Assembly (NCBI GenBank): GCA_016342325.1
Contig: JAEINR010000026.1
Location: 1 to 59,678 of the forward strand
Reading direction: 5' to 3'
Length of the DNA: 59,678 nt
Origin: Desulfobacterium sp.
GTDB lineage: Bacteria > Desulfobacterota > Desulfobacteria > Desulfobacterales > Desulfobacteraceae
Shown here piece after piece: positions 16,418 to 25,950 of the stretch (position 1 is its first letter; each line of letters starts with the position of its first letter). Under the pieces are notes generated by a model. The model did no database searches, had not been told where the DNA came from, and worked only from the letters and a program-made list of their open reading frames with translations. The translations under genes were made by a program, and so were the position numbers.

Positions 16418-19400
16418 ATGCGAATTTTATATGTTAATTGGGCGCCGGTAAAATATGGTGCAGAGGTCGGCGGCGGTGTAAACATTTATTCTCAATCCAT
16501 GGCTGTGGAGCTTGCGAGACAGGGGCATTTTGTTTATACAATCTCTTCCGGATTTGTTTATAATTACAGGGTGGCCCCGGATATTAAGAAATCCGATGAT
16601 TTTAACGGCGTGGAAACCTACGAAATTGTCAACTCACCTGTCATGGCGCCGGCCATATTCAGCTTCAGGTCTCCTGAAACCGACGTAAGCTGCCCCGGGG
16701 TGGAACAACTTTTTAAAGAGTTCCTTTCCGAGACCAGGCCTGATGTGGTGCATTTTCACAATATCGAGGGTTTTTCGGCAGAGTGTATAAAGATTGCAAA
16801 AGAGATGGGTGCAAAGGTTATTTATTCCCTGCACAATTACCATCCGATCTGCTCACAGGTGGGCCTGCTCTACCATGGAAAGACCATCTGCGAAGATTTT
16901 GAAAAAGGCAATAAATGTTTTAGTTGCCTCTCTCCCCGACCACGGAAGATTGAACTCGCAAAACGCCAGGTCTCTTTTATTTTCAACAACAATCTCCCGG
17001 CAGGGCGCTTGATCTGGCCCAGACTGCGCATGGCCGCCGGTACTGCCGCAACCCTTGTCCGCAGAGGGAAATCCCTTCTTAGGGAAAAAAGCGCTGAGGC
17101 CCTTGCCCCCCCAGAAGGAAACAGATTAAACAGCGCTGCAGTGAATCCGCATGGTCCTTTATATGCCCGCAGACGGCAGAAGATGATCGATGCGCTCAAC
17201 CGTTGTGACCAGGTTCTGGCTGTGTCGAGCTTTGTCAAGTCTGTCTTTGTCGACATGGGGGTAAATCCAGACCTGATCGAGGTCAATCATATCGGCAACA
17301 GGATTTCCGAGATCGGACTTAATACCGATTTTGTTTCAAGCGGTTCAAAAAAAACCGGAGATCCAGTGAAATTGATTTTTCTCGGGGTTGCGGACGAGCT
17401 TAAAGGGTTACCTTTTGTTCTAAGAACCCTTGCCGGAATGGACGACCGGACACTATCCGGCATCAAGCTTTACCTTTATGCCAGGCACATCAAGCTGCGG
17501 TCCGATGCAGATGAAACCCTTCGTAACGACCTGAACTATATAAAAGAAAAAGCGGCAGGGGTTTTAATCCAGGACGGATACCTGTTTAAAGATTTACCAG
17601 AGATTCTTTCCGGCATGGACCTGGGTATTGTTCCACCTATCTGGTACGATAATGCGCCACAGGTCGTGTTCGAAATGCTTGCCATGAAAGTCCCAGTCCT
17701 GGGGGCCCGCATCGGAGGCATTCCTGATTTCGTAAGACACAGGGAAAACGGCATCCTCTTTGAACCGGGCAACCGGAGCGATCTGAAAGAAAAGCTTATG
17801 GATCTTGTATCTGATCCGGTACAAATCGAGGGGCTTAAGCACAGGATTCAGCCGATGAAGACAATTTCCCAGCATGTGGCCGAGCTTGAACTCTTTTATG
17901 GCGCGGCACAGTTAGATACCCCCCCCGGCATGGACCTGGGGCGGTTACATTATGTTCCATCCGGCTGTTCGATTCATGACTTGCCCCGGAAAACAATTGA
18001 CCTGCTGCTTCATTTTGGCGCCTCGATCAAGGACCGCCTGATCGTGTATCTTTTCCCGATTGTGAAAAACCATGGAATGAAGCTAAAGGATTATATAGCC
18101 AGCAAGACCCATCAGGCAGCCTATTACCAATGGCTTAAGAGAATCGCACCTGATCCTGAAAAAAGAACTGAACGTATTAACGCAATCAAGAGTCGTCCAT
18201 TTTTTTCCATAATCCTGCCGACGTACAATAGCGAACTTTCGTTATTGAAAAAACTGATCCATGCCATTTCAAGCCAGACCTATGGTGATTTCGAGGTGTG
18301 TATCAGCGATGACGGATCCACCGACCCTTCACTTTTGAGTTACCTTCAATCCCTGGCTGATGGGAACCCCAAATTCAAACTGAACCTGGGAGATAAAAAT
18401 AGAGGGATTGCCTTGAACTCCAACCAGGCGATGGATATGGCGTCCGGTGATTATGTAATTTTCTGTGATCACGATGATATGATTGAAACCTTTGCACTGG
18501 AAATGTTTGCCATCTATATCAACAAATTTGCCGATGCGGAACTTCTGTACAGCGATGAAGATATGATGGATTACAACGGGCGCAGACATTCTCCAAGGTT
18601 GCAGTCGGATTGGAACCCGGATATGTTTACAAGTCATATGTACTTTATGCATATGATCTGCTGTAAAAAAAGTGTTATTGACCGGGTAGGTCGTATGAAT
18701 CCTGAATTTGACGGCGCACAGGATTATGATTTTTTCTTGAGAATTACGGAAAAGGCAAAACAAATTGTACATATTCCCATGATTCTTTACTCATGGAGAA
18801 TTGTGCCGGAATCCCTGGCTTCCGACCCCACGGCAAAAATGTATGCCTATGATTCGGGCACCAGGGCACTTGAAGAAGCCCTCGAAAGAAGGGGGGAGGA
18901 TGCTGTTGTCGTTAAGGGACAGGGCGCCGGCATGGGGGTTTACCGCGTAAAAAGAAAGGTGGCGGATAGATCTGTTTCTCATGTGGTTGCGGGAAAATCT
19001 AAAAATATCATCACGGCGGTCAAGAGTATTTTTACCACCTCACCTGTCCCGGTGGAGATTATCGTTGTCATGGATGAATCTGTAATTGGGACGGTAAAAA
19101 CCGGATTAGAAAAATTTCACTCCGTAAAAATAGTGAGCGTGCCTGACAATACGGGAAGAGCTGCAAAGTACAATAGGGGAGCAAAGCATGCCGCACATGA
19201 AAATCTTATTTTTTCAACCGAAGATGTGGAGGTGCTGGACAGCGATTATCCATTTGCAGCCCTGGAGCATACACAGCGCTCCGAGATAGGAGCCGTAGGC
19301 GTAAAACTCATCTATCCCAATGGGAATTATTACCATACAGGGATGACCCTCGGCGTCAATGGCGTGGCCGGCTATGGGCACCGCGATTGTTGCCGGGAAC

Positions 19401-19786
19401 CGGGTTACTGGAGATATGGTATCATAATCAGGAACTATTCTGCTGTCTCCTGGGATTTTATGGCAGTTGCAAGGGAAAAATTCAATTCGGTTGGTGGCTT
19501 TGATGAAACCCTCGGATTTTATGAGGATGTTGATTTTTGTTTAAAATTGATGCAAAAGGGTTACAGGAATATATACACGCCTTATGCAGCCGGAGTATTG
19601 AAGCGGAAGCCCCACACAATGGAGGAGCTTCGCAACCGCAATGTTGAGGCCGTCATTATGGATCGCCACGAAGGGTTAATCCTGAACGATCCATATTATC
19701 ACCCGCTTCACACCAAGGTCCTCGAGGATTTTTCAGTGGACCGGTTTGCGAAAATGCGCCTGAGCGCAGCGAGTATCGGAGAGTAA
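16418..19786 (+). CDS. Multidomain glycosyltransferase: GT4 + GT2 + GT2-like
   Basis: A 1122-residue protein with three transferase modules. Residues 1 to about 480 form a GT4 (GT-B) domain: GGGVNIYSQSMA loop, a Cys cluster CEDFEKGNKCFSC near 165, FLGVADELKGLPFVL near 320 and the donor motif EMLAMKVPVLGARIGGIPD. Residues about 594-830 are a GT2 (GT-A) domain: SIILPTYNSE, SDDGSTDPS, and CDHDDM near 682 as metal site. From about 880 a second GT2-like domain follows (EIIVVMDES; VGGFDETLGFYEDVDFC), with TEDVEV where a DxD would be. Such multi-GT proteins build repeat units of O-antigen or flagellin-type glycans. It is convergent with the next gene, 23 nt apart. Confidence 0.94.
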   Translation: MRILYVNWAPVKYGAEVGGGVNIYSQSMAVELARQGHFVYTISSGFVYNYRVAPDIKKSDDFNGVETYEIVNSPVMAPAIFSFRSPETDVSCPGVEQLFKEFLSETRPDVVHFHNIEGFSAECIKIAKEMGAKVIYSLHNYHPICSQVGLLYHGKTICEDFEKGNKCFSCLSPRPRKIELAKRQVSFIFNNNLPAGRLIWPRLRMAAGTAATLVRRGKSLLREKSAEALAPPEGNRLNSAAVNPHGPLYARRRQKMIDALNRCDQVLAVSSFVKSVFVDMGVNPDLIEVNHIGNRISEIGLNTDFVSSGSKKTGDPVKLIFLGVADELKGLPFVLRTLAGMDDRTLSGIKLYLYARHIKLRSDADETLRNDLNYIKEKAAGVLIQDGYLFKDLPEILSGMDLGIVPPIWYDNAPQVVFEMLAMKVPVLGARIGGIPDFVRHRENGILFEPGNRSDLKEKLMDLVSDPVQIEGLKHRIQPMKTISQHVAELELFYGAAQLDTPPGMDLGRLHYVPSGCSIHDLPRKTIDLLLHFGASIKDRLIVYLFPIVKNHGMKLKDYIASKTHQAAYYQWLKRIAPDPEKRTERINAIKSRPFFSIILPTYNSELSLLKKLIHAISSQTYGDFEVCISDDGSTDPSLLSYLQSLADGNPKFKLNLGDKNRGIALNSNQAMDMASGDYVIFCDHDDMIETFALEMFAIYINKFADAELLYSDEDMMDYNGRRHSPRLQSDWNPDMFTSHMYFMHMICCKKSVIDRVGRMNPEFDGAQDYDFFLRITEKAKQIVHIPMILYSWRIVPESLASDPTAKMYAYDSGTRALEEALERRGEDAVVVKGQGAGMGVYRVKRKVADRSVSHVVAGKSKNIITAVKSIFTTSPVPVEIIVVMDESVIGTVKTGLEKFHSVKIVSVPDNTGRAAKYNRGAKHAAHENLIFSTEDVEVLDSDYPFAALEHTQRSEIGAVGVKLIYPNGNYYHTGMTLGVNGVAGYGHRDCCREPGYWRYGIIIRNYSAVSWDFMAVAREKFNSVGGFDETLGFYEDVDFCLKLMQKGYRNIYTPYAAGVLKRKPHTMEELRNRNVEAVIMDRHEGLILNDPYYHPLHTKVLEDFSVDRFAKMRLSAASIGE

Positions 19787-19809
19787 AGCATATGCGATGC
19801 AGGCTGGAA

Positions 19810-22800
19810 TCATCGGAGCCCTTGTCCGTAAAATTCCAGGACAGGCAACTCATCATTTCCGCAGTAAGTATCCTCAACAGACAACGCATCGCTCAGGGTA
19901 CCGATATCAAGTACCCTGTGGACAACCAGGGCCAATAGATCCGGAATTCGGTCGGTATCCCAGGTCTCCTGATAAAAACGGGGACCTGCGACATCGATCA
20001 CGTGGGAAATGAAATCAGACGAGCCCTGATGAATTTTTTCTATGGTGTCAAAATGCAGTTGTGAGACACCCCCTGGTTTGAATTTGGGTATAACGGAACC
20101 CTCCGATGTTCTTTCCAGGCGTTTTAACTGTCCCTGGGGAGACGTGAGAACCGCCTCCAGAAGCAATGCATACTTATTGATGGGAAGTGTATTCATCTGC
20201 TCCTCCGAGAGCAAAGACCCAAAGCAGGCGTCAACTTGTCCACCTGCATCCAGCACCTGCTGGGAGGCATTGTTGGTAACGAGATAGTAACCGGAAAGGG
20301 GCCGGTTCAATACCCGCATCAATGCTTTCTGTATGGTTCCGGAATAACCGATATCCACGATTGCCGGATGTGTTGTTTCACCCACCTGCCCCCGCCAGTA
20401 CTCCCCAAAAGCCTGCTTATATTCAAGTGCCTGCCGTTTGACTAATGGCAGGCACTGTTCGAGGTAGCCATGGATCTCATCATAATCCTTTGGCAAATCG
20501 ACCTGCCGGTTTAAGACCTGCTCCCCCAGACAGTCTTTAAGTTCAATTGAATTTTCGATGCCGAAACGTCCGGTAACAAGCTGCAGCACAGAGCCGTGAT
20601 ATTGTCCGCTCAACAGGATTTTGAAGTCTTCCGGAGTTTCGACAGCTGCCAGCCCGGAAAAACTCCTGGAACAATAGAAATAGCTGCCAGGGGGTAATTT
20701 CTCTTTTTCCTGTTCCATCAAAGGGTGATTGAGTATGCGGTCATACAGTTGCTCAAACAGCCAACCTTCCCGGCTTAAGAATAACAGTGCCGTCACATTG
20801 TCGGCAATGGCGGCTTTGATGAGCCAAGAGACAAAACAAAGGAGAATGGGACCAATAACAGTGTACCCGAAGATCTCAGGCTGTGCAAAAGCCTTTGCAA
20901 ATTCAGACGGTCTCCGGTCAACATGATCAGAAACCCGGTTGGCAATCAAACCAAGCAGCAATTCATTTTGCCAGCATTTCTGTTTACGGAATAACCGGAT
21001 CACCTCCCTGCCCCCCTGGAGTTCGGCCAAAAGGGAAATGGGCCGCATGACATGGACAGGGGAAAGGAAATTATTATCGACCAGCACTTGTATGTCTGAC
21101 TGCTCATTGTCTCCTACATGCAACAATTCATTTTTAGAAATTCCCTCGGAGGACAGTATGTGCTGCCAGATATTCCCCTGATCCTTGCGTAGGCCAACCT
21201 CGCTGGAGACGTAAATTTCGTCGAAAAAATCCATGTCATTGGCTGCCAGGACAGCCTGAATATGGCGGGTCTCCAGATACATGTCTGAAACCAGGATGAC
21301 TCGTTTACCGTTGTGTTTCAATCTCCTTGCCGTGCCGACCAGGCTGGATCTGGGCTTAAGAACAGCAGATTCTGCTGCCAGTTCGAGTTTTTTCAGCTCC
21401 TGGCAAATATCAGGGGTAAGATTATGCCTTTGTCCAAATTCCTGATAAATGGCAGTTATGGAAACATCTTTTCCCGGGGACAGCCCCTCTCTCAAATAAT
21501 TCTCGGCACCCTTGCGCTTATTGGTAAAATCAGCAATACCGAATAGGCTTTCGACCCTAGCATCCAGCATCCAGAAGACCGCATCCGGATTGGCAAAGGG
21601 GCGTATAAGCAAGGTATCAAAAATGTCAAACGAAATGACCTCCCCAAGCTCAGCGGCATTAAAAACCCGTTCAGGGACAGCAGCAGCGCAGTACTGGTTT
21701 AAAACGAACGGACTCCTGGCGATAAAGAGATGCCGATCATCCCTGAAATACTGCAACCGGTGCTGCATACCGGCAGCATTGGCAGAAAGCACCAGGCATC
21801 GTTCGATGGCATGGTGCAGCGTATTGTCTGTCTGCCCTTGTTCTTCCGGGAAATCATTATAATCAAGATCTAAGCCCAATAAGGGTTCCAAGGCCTTGGT
21901 TCGAGCCCAGAACATTGAGCCGGCCGGGTAATCCACATAGAGATTATAGTCCAGGTCTGCAATACCAAGACGTTGCACCAGGGGAATCGCCTGACAGCGG
22001 TTTGACAACCATGTATGCGCCCAATAGGGCAGCCCTGGAAAAGTTTCAGGATAAATAATACCGACCCGATCATTTGCCGCAAACTGGGCAAGTGCGGCCC
22101 TGACCTTCTGTTCGCTGCCAAACAAGGATTCCAAAAGATGATGCCGCCATCGATTGCCAAAACTGGATAAAGAGGCATAGCTGGATTTTTTGGTATGGAT
22201 ATGGGCCAAGATATCCAACTGGCGGAGTTCCGACCGGAAAGCGACCAGCATCGGGGCAATATCCCGGCCCCGGTTGGGAACCTGCTTGATGATCAGACGG
22301 GCATTACCATTGAGCCGTTTTGCTGCCAGGTTTTCAATTGTGTCAATGTGCTCTGGCGAAGTCACAGAAACCATCAGAGAATATTGAACTGGAATATTGT
22401 TCAGATACCTGCAAAGCTCCTCAAACAGATCCACATAAAAAATGTGAGCCATTATGCCGATTTTAAACTGCGGCAATTGTGCAAGCTGATAATCCTCGGG
22501 ACAGAAGGGATGGTTCAGCGTCTGGTCGTAAGCTTCATGCTCCCTTTGATTGGCAAGCTGTATGCGCAAAAGAAGTTTCACCCGTCTAAGGGCCCCGGAC
22601 GGACCATCTTTACCCAGGCGACGGATGATTTTCGCCATAAGCTCAAGCCAGCTTCCGCTAATTTCATGGGCAGACCGAACACTGCGGGAAACGGCTCTTA
22701 ATTTGTTCAAGCCGGAATGCCTGGCCAAGAGCACCGTTTTGACCTTTCCGCCAAAATAACGCCAGACCCGGGTCATGCGCCAACTGGTTGAACTGAGAAC

Positions 22801-23817
22801 AGCCTGATGGGCCAGTTGCAGATGCCGGTATTCCCCATTAAGCGCCCCAAGGGCCTGTTCTATTTTTCCATATTCCTGTTTTAACGTCTTATGTTCGAGA
22901 TTCAGGGCGGCATGGGTCCCTTCCAGCATTTTGTATGCCTGGATGGCATCATCCAGCCGTTGCCGGCAGGACTGCAAATCGACCAGCCATGTCTTCCTGG
23001 ACCAGCGAAAGGCCTTATCCAATCTTTCCCCATCCCATTTCAAACGCCACTTATCAAGCAACTGCCGACGAAATTGGGCGACCCGTTCAGGGCTAAGCCC
23101 CCAGCCCGCCTCGGAGCCACCGCCACTTCGATACCCCGCACTGACCTGATCAACATGATGAAAACCTGTATACTGGGCAAACTGAAGCCACAAATCCCAG
23201 TCTTCGAACACCTCCAACGATTCATCCAGCCGGCACCCCTTGGTGATGAGCATTCTGCTGAACAAGAGGGCATGGATGGGTATTGTGTTTTCCAGCATCA
23301 AATAGACAGGATCAAAGCCTGAATTAAACACATGCTGAATTTCGAGCGTTTCCGGAGAGGTGCAATATTTTACACCGGCATAGGCGGCCATGGATTCGGG
23401 ATGACTTCTTAATGCCCCAACCAAGGCAGAGATATGATCCGGCTCAAACCAGTCATCGTCATCCAGAAAAATCAAATAATCACCGGAAGCCTTATCAATA
23501 CCGGCATTTCCAGCCTTGGCTCGCCCCAGGTTCTGTTCGTTGACAACCAGTCGAACCCCCATGTCAGCCAGGGACAAAGAACCCAAAACAGGGCTGATAT
23601 CAGCACCGCCGTCATTGATAACGACCAGTTCCAAAGGACGGTAGTCCTGATTTTCTACGGACTTTAAGGCAAATGCCAAGGTTTCAGGCCGGTCTTTTGT
23701 ACGTATGATAACGGAGACCAAAAGATTTGACCCGGATTCTTCCTTTACAGGCCCAAGCAATTGTTTCTCTTCTGTCCCATGCAGGTCAACACTATTCAGG
23801 GTTGTTTTCAATTTCAT
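19810..23817 (-). CDS. Multidomain glycan protein: GT2 + RgpF (rhamnan synthesis F) + HAD-like
   Basis: A 1335-residue protein. Residues 33-250: GT2 domain (SVIIRTKDRPETLAF, VVINDGG, FLDDDDWFEPDH with the metal site at 119-122, EVFEDWDLW). About 285-345: helical, coiled-coil-prone linker. About 450-700: RgpF-like domain (KIGIMAHIFYVDLFEEL, NRGRDIAPMLV, HTKKSSY), as in rhamnan and O-antigen polymer enzymes. About 728-960: HAD-like domain with DIFDT motif I at 731-735, VSDMYLE and HVGDNEQSD. The rest (LFLSREGWLFEQLYDRIL, YFCSRSFSGLA) is the uncharacterised region often following this HAD type. Donor and linkage are unknown. The start ATG at 23817 begins MKLKTTLNS. Confidence 0.93.
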   Translation of the reverse strand: MKLKTTLNSVDLHGTEEKQLLGPVKEESGSNLLVSVIIRTKDRPETLAFALKSVENQDYRPLELVVINDGGADISPVLGSLSLADMGVRLVVNEQNLGRAKAGNAGIDKASGDYLIFLDDDDWFEPDHISALVGALRSHPESMAAYAGVKYCTSPETLEIQHVFNSGFDPVYLMLENTIPIHALLFSRMLITKGCRLDESLEVFEDWDLWLQFAQYTGFHHVDQVSAGYRSGGGSEAGWGLSPERVAQFRRQLLDKWRLKWDGERLDKAFRWSRKTWLVDLQSCRQRLDDAIQAYKMLEGTHAALNLEHKTLKQEYGKIEQALGALNGEYRHLQLAHQAVLSSTSWRMTRVWRYFGGKVKTVLLARHSGLNKLRAVSRSVRSAHEISGSWLELMAKIIRRLGKDGPSGALRRVKLLLRIQLANQREHEAYDQTLNHPFCPEDYQLAQLPQFKIGIMAHIFYVDLFEELCRYLNNIPVQYSLMVSVTSPEHIDTIENLAAKRLNGNARLIIKQVPNRGRDIAPMLVAFRSELRQLDILAHIHTKKSSYASLSSFGNRWRHHLLESLFGSEQKVRAALAQFAANDRVGIIYPETFPGLPYWAHTWLSNRCQAIPLVQRLGIADLDYNLYVDYPAGSMFWARTKALEPLLGLDLDYNDFPEEQGQTDNTLHHAIERCLVLSANAAGMQHRLQYFRDDRHLFIARSPFVLNQYCAAAVPERVFNAAELGEVISFDIFDTLLIRPFANPDAVFWMLDARVESLFGIADFTNKRKGAENYLREGLSPGKDVSITAIYQEFGQRHNLTPDICQELKKLELAAESAVLKPRSSLVGTARRLKHNGKRVILVSDMYLETRHIQAVLAANDMDFFDEIYVSSEVGLRKDQGNIWQHILSSEGISKNELLHVGDNEQSDIQVLVDNNFLSPVHVMRPISLLAELQGGREVIRLFRKQKCWQNELLLGLIANRVSDHVDRRPSEFAKAFAQPEIFGYTVIGPILLCFVSWLIKAAIADNVTALLFLSREGWLFEQLYDRILNHPLMEQEKEKLPPGSYFYCSRSFSGLAAVETPEDFKILLSGQYHGSVLQLVTGRFGIENSIELKDCLGEQVLNRQVDLPKDYDEIHGYLEQCLPLVKRQALEYKQAFGEYWRGQVGETTHPAIVDIGYSGTIQKALMRVLNRPLSGYYLVTNNASQQVLDAGGQVDACFGSLLSEEQMNTLPINKYALLLEAVLTSPQGQLKRLERTSEGSVIPKFKPGGVSQLHFDTIEKIHQGSSDFISHVIDVAGPRFYQETWDTDRIPDLLALVVHRVLDIGTLSDALSVEDTYCGNDELPVLEFYGQGLR

Positions 23818-24034
23818 ATGGGTTCGTAACCTTTATACTTAATGGATAGTTTCATCGGCACGGTTTTTTTACCAAAACTTGGGATATATAGCCAGCTCCT
23901 TTTAGGGATGCCCCCTGTTTTTTCTTGACTTCACCGATTCCTGTGGTAAAAAATCGACTAATCTTTAGTAGGGACCTGGATGATAGAATATATTTATTTT
24001 ACCGTTGGCCAAGTCAAATTTTCGGAGATTCTGA

Positions 24035-25030
24035 ATGTTTAAGTTCATAAATCGGCTGAGATCCGTATTCAAGACGACCAATGCCTCCTACAGTTTAGGC
24101 GGCCAGCTGCATATTCCTGCTGTGGATATCATGGTTGGCGGACGTAAAAAGACATGCGAAGTGACCATGAGAATCATCTCAGAGGAGCCATTGCAATTTG
24201 AGGTAGAGAGTATCATCCCTCCGCTATCGGACAATGGGTCACCATCTTCAACGGCAGCCGCGCAGCCCCGGACAGCTTCCTTCATCTGCAATGTCTGTGG
24301 CAAAAAGAACAAGGATGTGGCCCTTGAAACCGTCAGGGACCGGGAGGCCCCCTCCTGTAGCTCCTGCGGTTCCAGCTTACGTATGCGCTCACTTATCCAT
24401 GCCCTTTCCCAGGCGCTGTTTGATAAGGACTTATCCCTGCCGGATTTTCCGGAGGACAAGGGCATCTGCGGCATTGGTATGAGCGACTGGAACGGCTATG
24501 CCATCCCCCTTGCAGAAAAGCTTGGATATACCAACACCTTCTACCATACGGAACCCCATCTTGACATAATGAACATAACGCATGACCAAGAGGGCAAATT
24601 TGACTTTATCATCTCAAGTGATGTGTTTGAGCATATTCTCCCCCCTGTTTCCATTGCCTTTGAGAATACGTTCAAACTATTAAAGCCTGGTGGGGCTTTT
24701 ATCCTGACAGTGCCGTTCACCCAGGTGGGACAGACAGTTGAGCACTTTCCGAATCTCCATGATTATCGCATAGAGGATAAAAAAAAATGGTTCCCATGTT
24801 TAGTCAACACCACTGAAACCGGGGATAAGGAACAGTTCAAGGATCTCATATTTCATGGCGGAGACGGTTTCACCTTGGAGATGAGGATGTTTTCAGAACA
24901 GGGACTGATGGATGAATTAACAGCGGCAGGGTTCACGGAGATTCACGTACAGCAGGAAAATCATCCTGAATCAAGCATTATCTGGCCCATCACCTGGGCT
25001 GTGCCGATCATTGCCAAAAGGCCTTGCTGA
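24035..25030 (+). CDS. SAM-dependent methyltransferase with zinc-ribbon insert
   Basis: A 331-residue protein. An N-terminal beta-rich segment is followed by a four-Cys zinc ribbon (CNVCGKKN and CSSCGSSLRMRS, about residues 88-115), then a class I methyltransferase core: GIGMSDWNGYA in the place of SAM motif I, DFIISSDVFEHI as motif II/III, and LKPGGAFILTVPFTQ as motif IV. The glycine loop is degenerate compared with DxGCGxG. It is a lone plus-strand gene between minus-strand glycan genes, so it is probably a sugar or glycan-tail methyltransferase; this is inference from context. A TTGACT at 23925 with TAAAAA 16 nt later is a weak promoter candidate. Confidence 0.85.
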   Translation: MFKFINRLRSVFKTTNASYSLGGQLHIPAVDIMVGGRKKTCEVTMRIISEEPLQFEVESIIPPLSDNGSPSSTAAAQPRTASFICNVCGKKNKDVALETVRDREAPSCSSCGSSLRMRSLIHALSQALFDKDLSLPDFPEDKGICGIGMSDWNGYAIPLAEKLGYTNTFYHTEPHLDIMNITHDQEGKFDFIISSDVFEHILPPVSIAFENTFKLLKPGGAFILTVPFTQVGQTVEHFPNLHDYRIEDKKKWFPCLVNTTETGDKEQFKDLIFHGGDGFTLEMRMFSEQGLMDELTAAGFTEIHVQQENHPESSIIWPITWAVPIIAKRPC

Positions 25031-25040
25031 CCTTTTTTTT
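25016..25040 (+). terminator. Terminator overlapping the end of the methyltransferase gene
   Basis: AAAAGG pairs with CCTTTT across a 9-nt loop that contains the stop codon (25028-25030); the T run continues after the stem. The stem is A/T rich, so strength is uncertain. Confidence 0.45.
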
Positions 25041-25104
25041 CTCAAGGGACGGCTTCTTACAGACCAAGATCATTTCAAAGCCGCCATCCTCAGTTTCCCC
25101 ATAT

Positions 25105-25944
25105 TCATTCCCGGCAGGAAACTGCCCGTTTCAACCTTGCGACGATTCCCACGATTGAGTCAAACACCCTGAATACCGGTTTTTTGTTTTCATTCCCAGG
25201 CGATACAGCCCCCCTGCCCCCCTGGTTCAGATGATATTTAAGGATATGATCAGAATAGGCCTGTTCCGGGGATTCGTTTTCAGGTGAAAATCCATGGCGC
25301 CAAAACCCTTCGGCATAATCGCTCCCTTGACCGAGGGTAACCCCCCTTGTGAAATCCAGGCACAGGGCATTGGATTTATAATCGAGTTGCTCAAGCTGAC
25401 TTTGAAAACAGACTATGGCCTGCTCCTTCTTATCCACAACATGGGTTATGTCGATCAACCTGTTTATCTCCCCATGGCGATTGATTTCATAGAGCCATAG
25501 GTCATAAACATATTGTTTTCTTTTAGAAAAAGACAAGACCTTGTGGGTCATGGCCCTGTGATCCGGATGGATCTCCTGGAGTGAGGGAAGGAATACGGTT
25601 GAGGGGGTTACCTCTTCCATAATTTGAGCAACCCGTTCTTCCGGAAACGGAGTACTGAAGATTTCACGGTCCGGCAGGTTCAGATAAAACAGTTTTTTCA
25701 CCCCAAGCACTTTAACAGCCGCTTCAGCCTCTTTTTTCCTTACATCCGGATCCCCCCCCTTTTCTCCGTTGGTTGCAAAGACAACGGAAACATCTATTCC
25801 CTTTTCAACGGCAAGGGCAATGGTGCCGCCCATTCCCAGGGTTTCATCGTCAGGGTGGGGAGCAAAAACAAGGTAGGGCCCGTGGGGAAGGTCATGGGGC
25901 GCATAGGGGACAAGTTCATGCTCATATATGATTGTATTTTCCAT
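25105..25944 (-). CDS. PIG-L family deacetylase
   Basis: Zinc-dependent N-deacetylase fold (279 residues). The metal site HPDDE is at residues 30-34 and the second His motif IHPDHRAMTHKV follows about 95 residues later; GGTIALA and FATNGEKGG are also family features. PIG-L/LmbE enzymes remove N-acetyl groups from GlcNAc-type sugars (GlcNAc-PI, GlcNAc-Ins, bacillithiol precursor, O-antigen sugars). Here it is the last gene of an eleven-gene glycan operon, 6 nt after a DPM1/GtrB-like GT2 gene, so deacetylation of a lipid-linked or polymer-bound HexNAc is the likely job. The exact substrate cannot be read. Confidence 0.92.
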   Translation of the reverse strand: MENTIIYEHELVPYAPHDLPHGPYLVFAPHPDDETLGMGGTIALAVEKGIDVSVVFATNGEKGGDPDVRKKEAEAAVKVLGVKKLFYLNLPDREIFSTPFPEERVAQIMEEVTPSTVFLPSLQEIHPDHRAMTHKVLSFSKRKQYVYDLWLYEINRHGEINRLIDITHVVDKKEQAIVCFQSQLEQLDYKSNALCLDFTRGVTLGQGSDYAEGFWRHGFSPENESPEQAYSDHILKYHLNQGGRGAVSPGNENKKPVFRVFDSIVGIVARLKRAVSCRE

Positions 25945-25950
25945 ATGTAA

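Noticed and set aside
18329-18772. 147-codon minus-strand frame within the GT4-GT2-GT2 gene
   Set aside because: It is the complement of a well-conserved GT2 domain; no ribosome site or motif.
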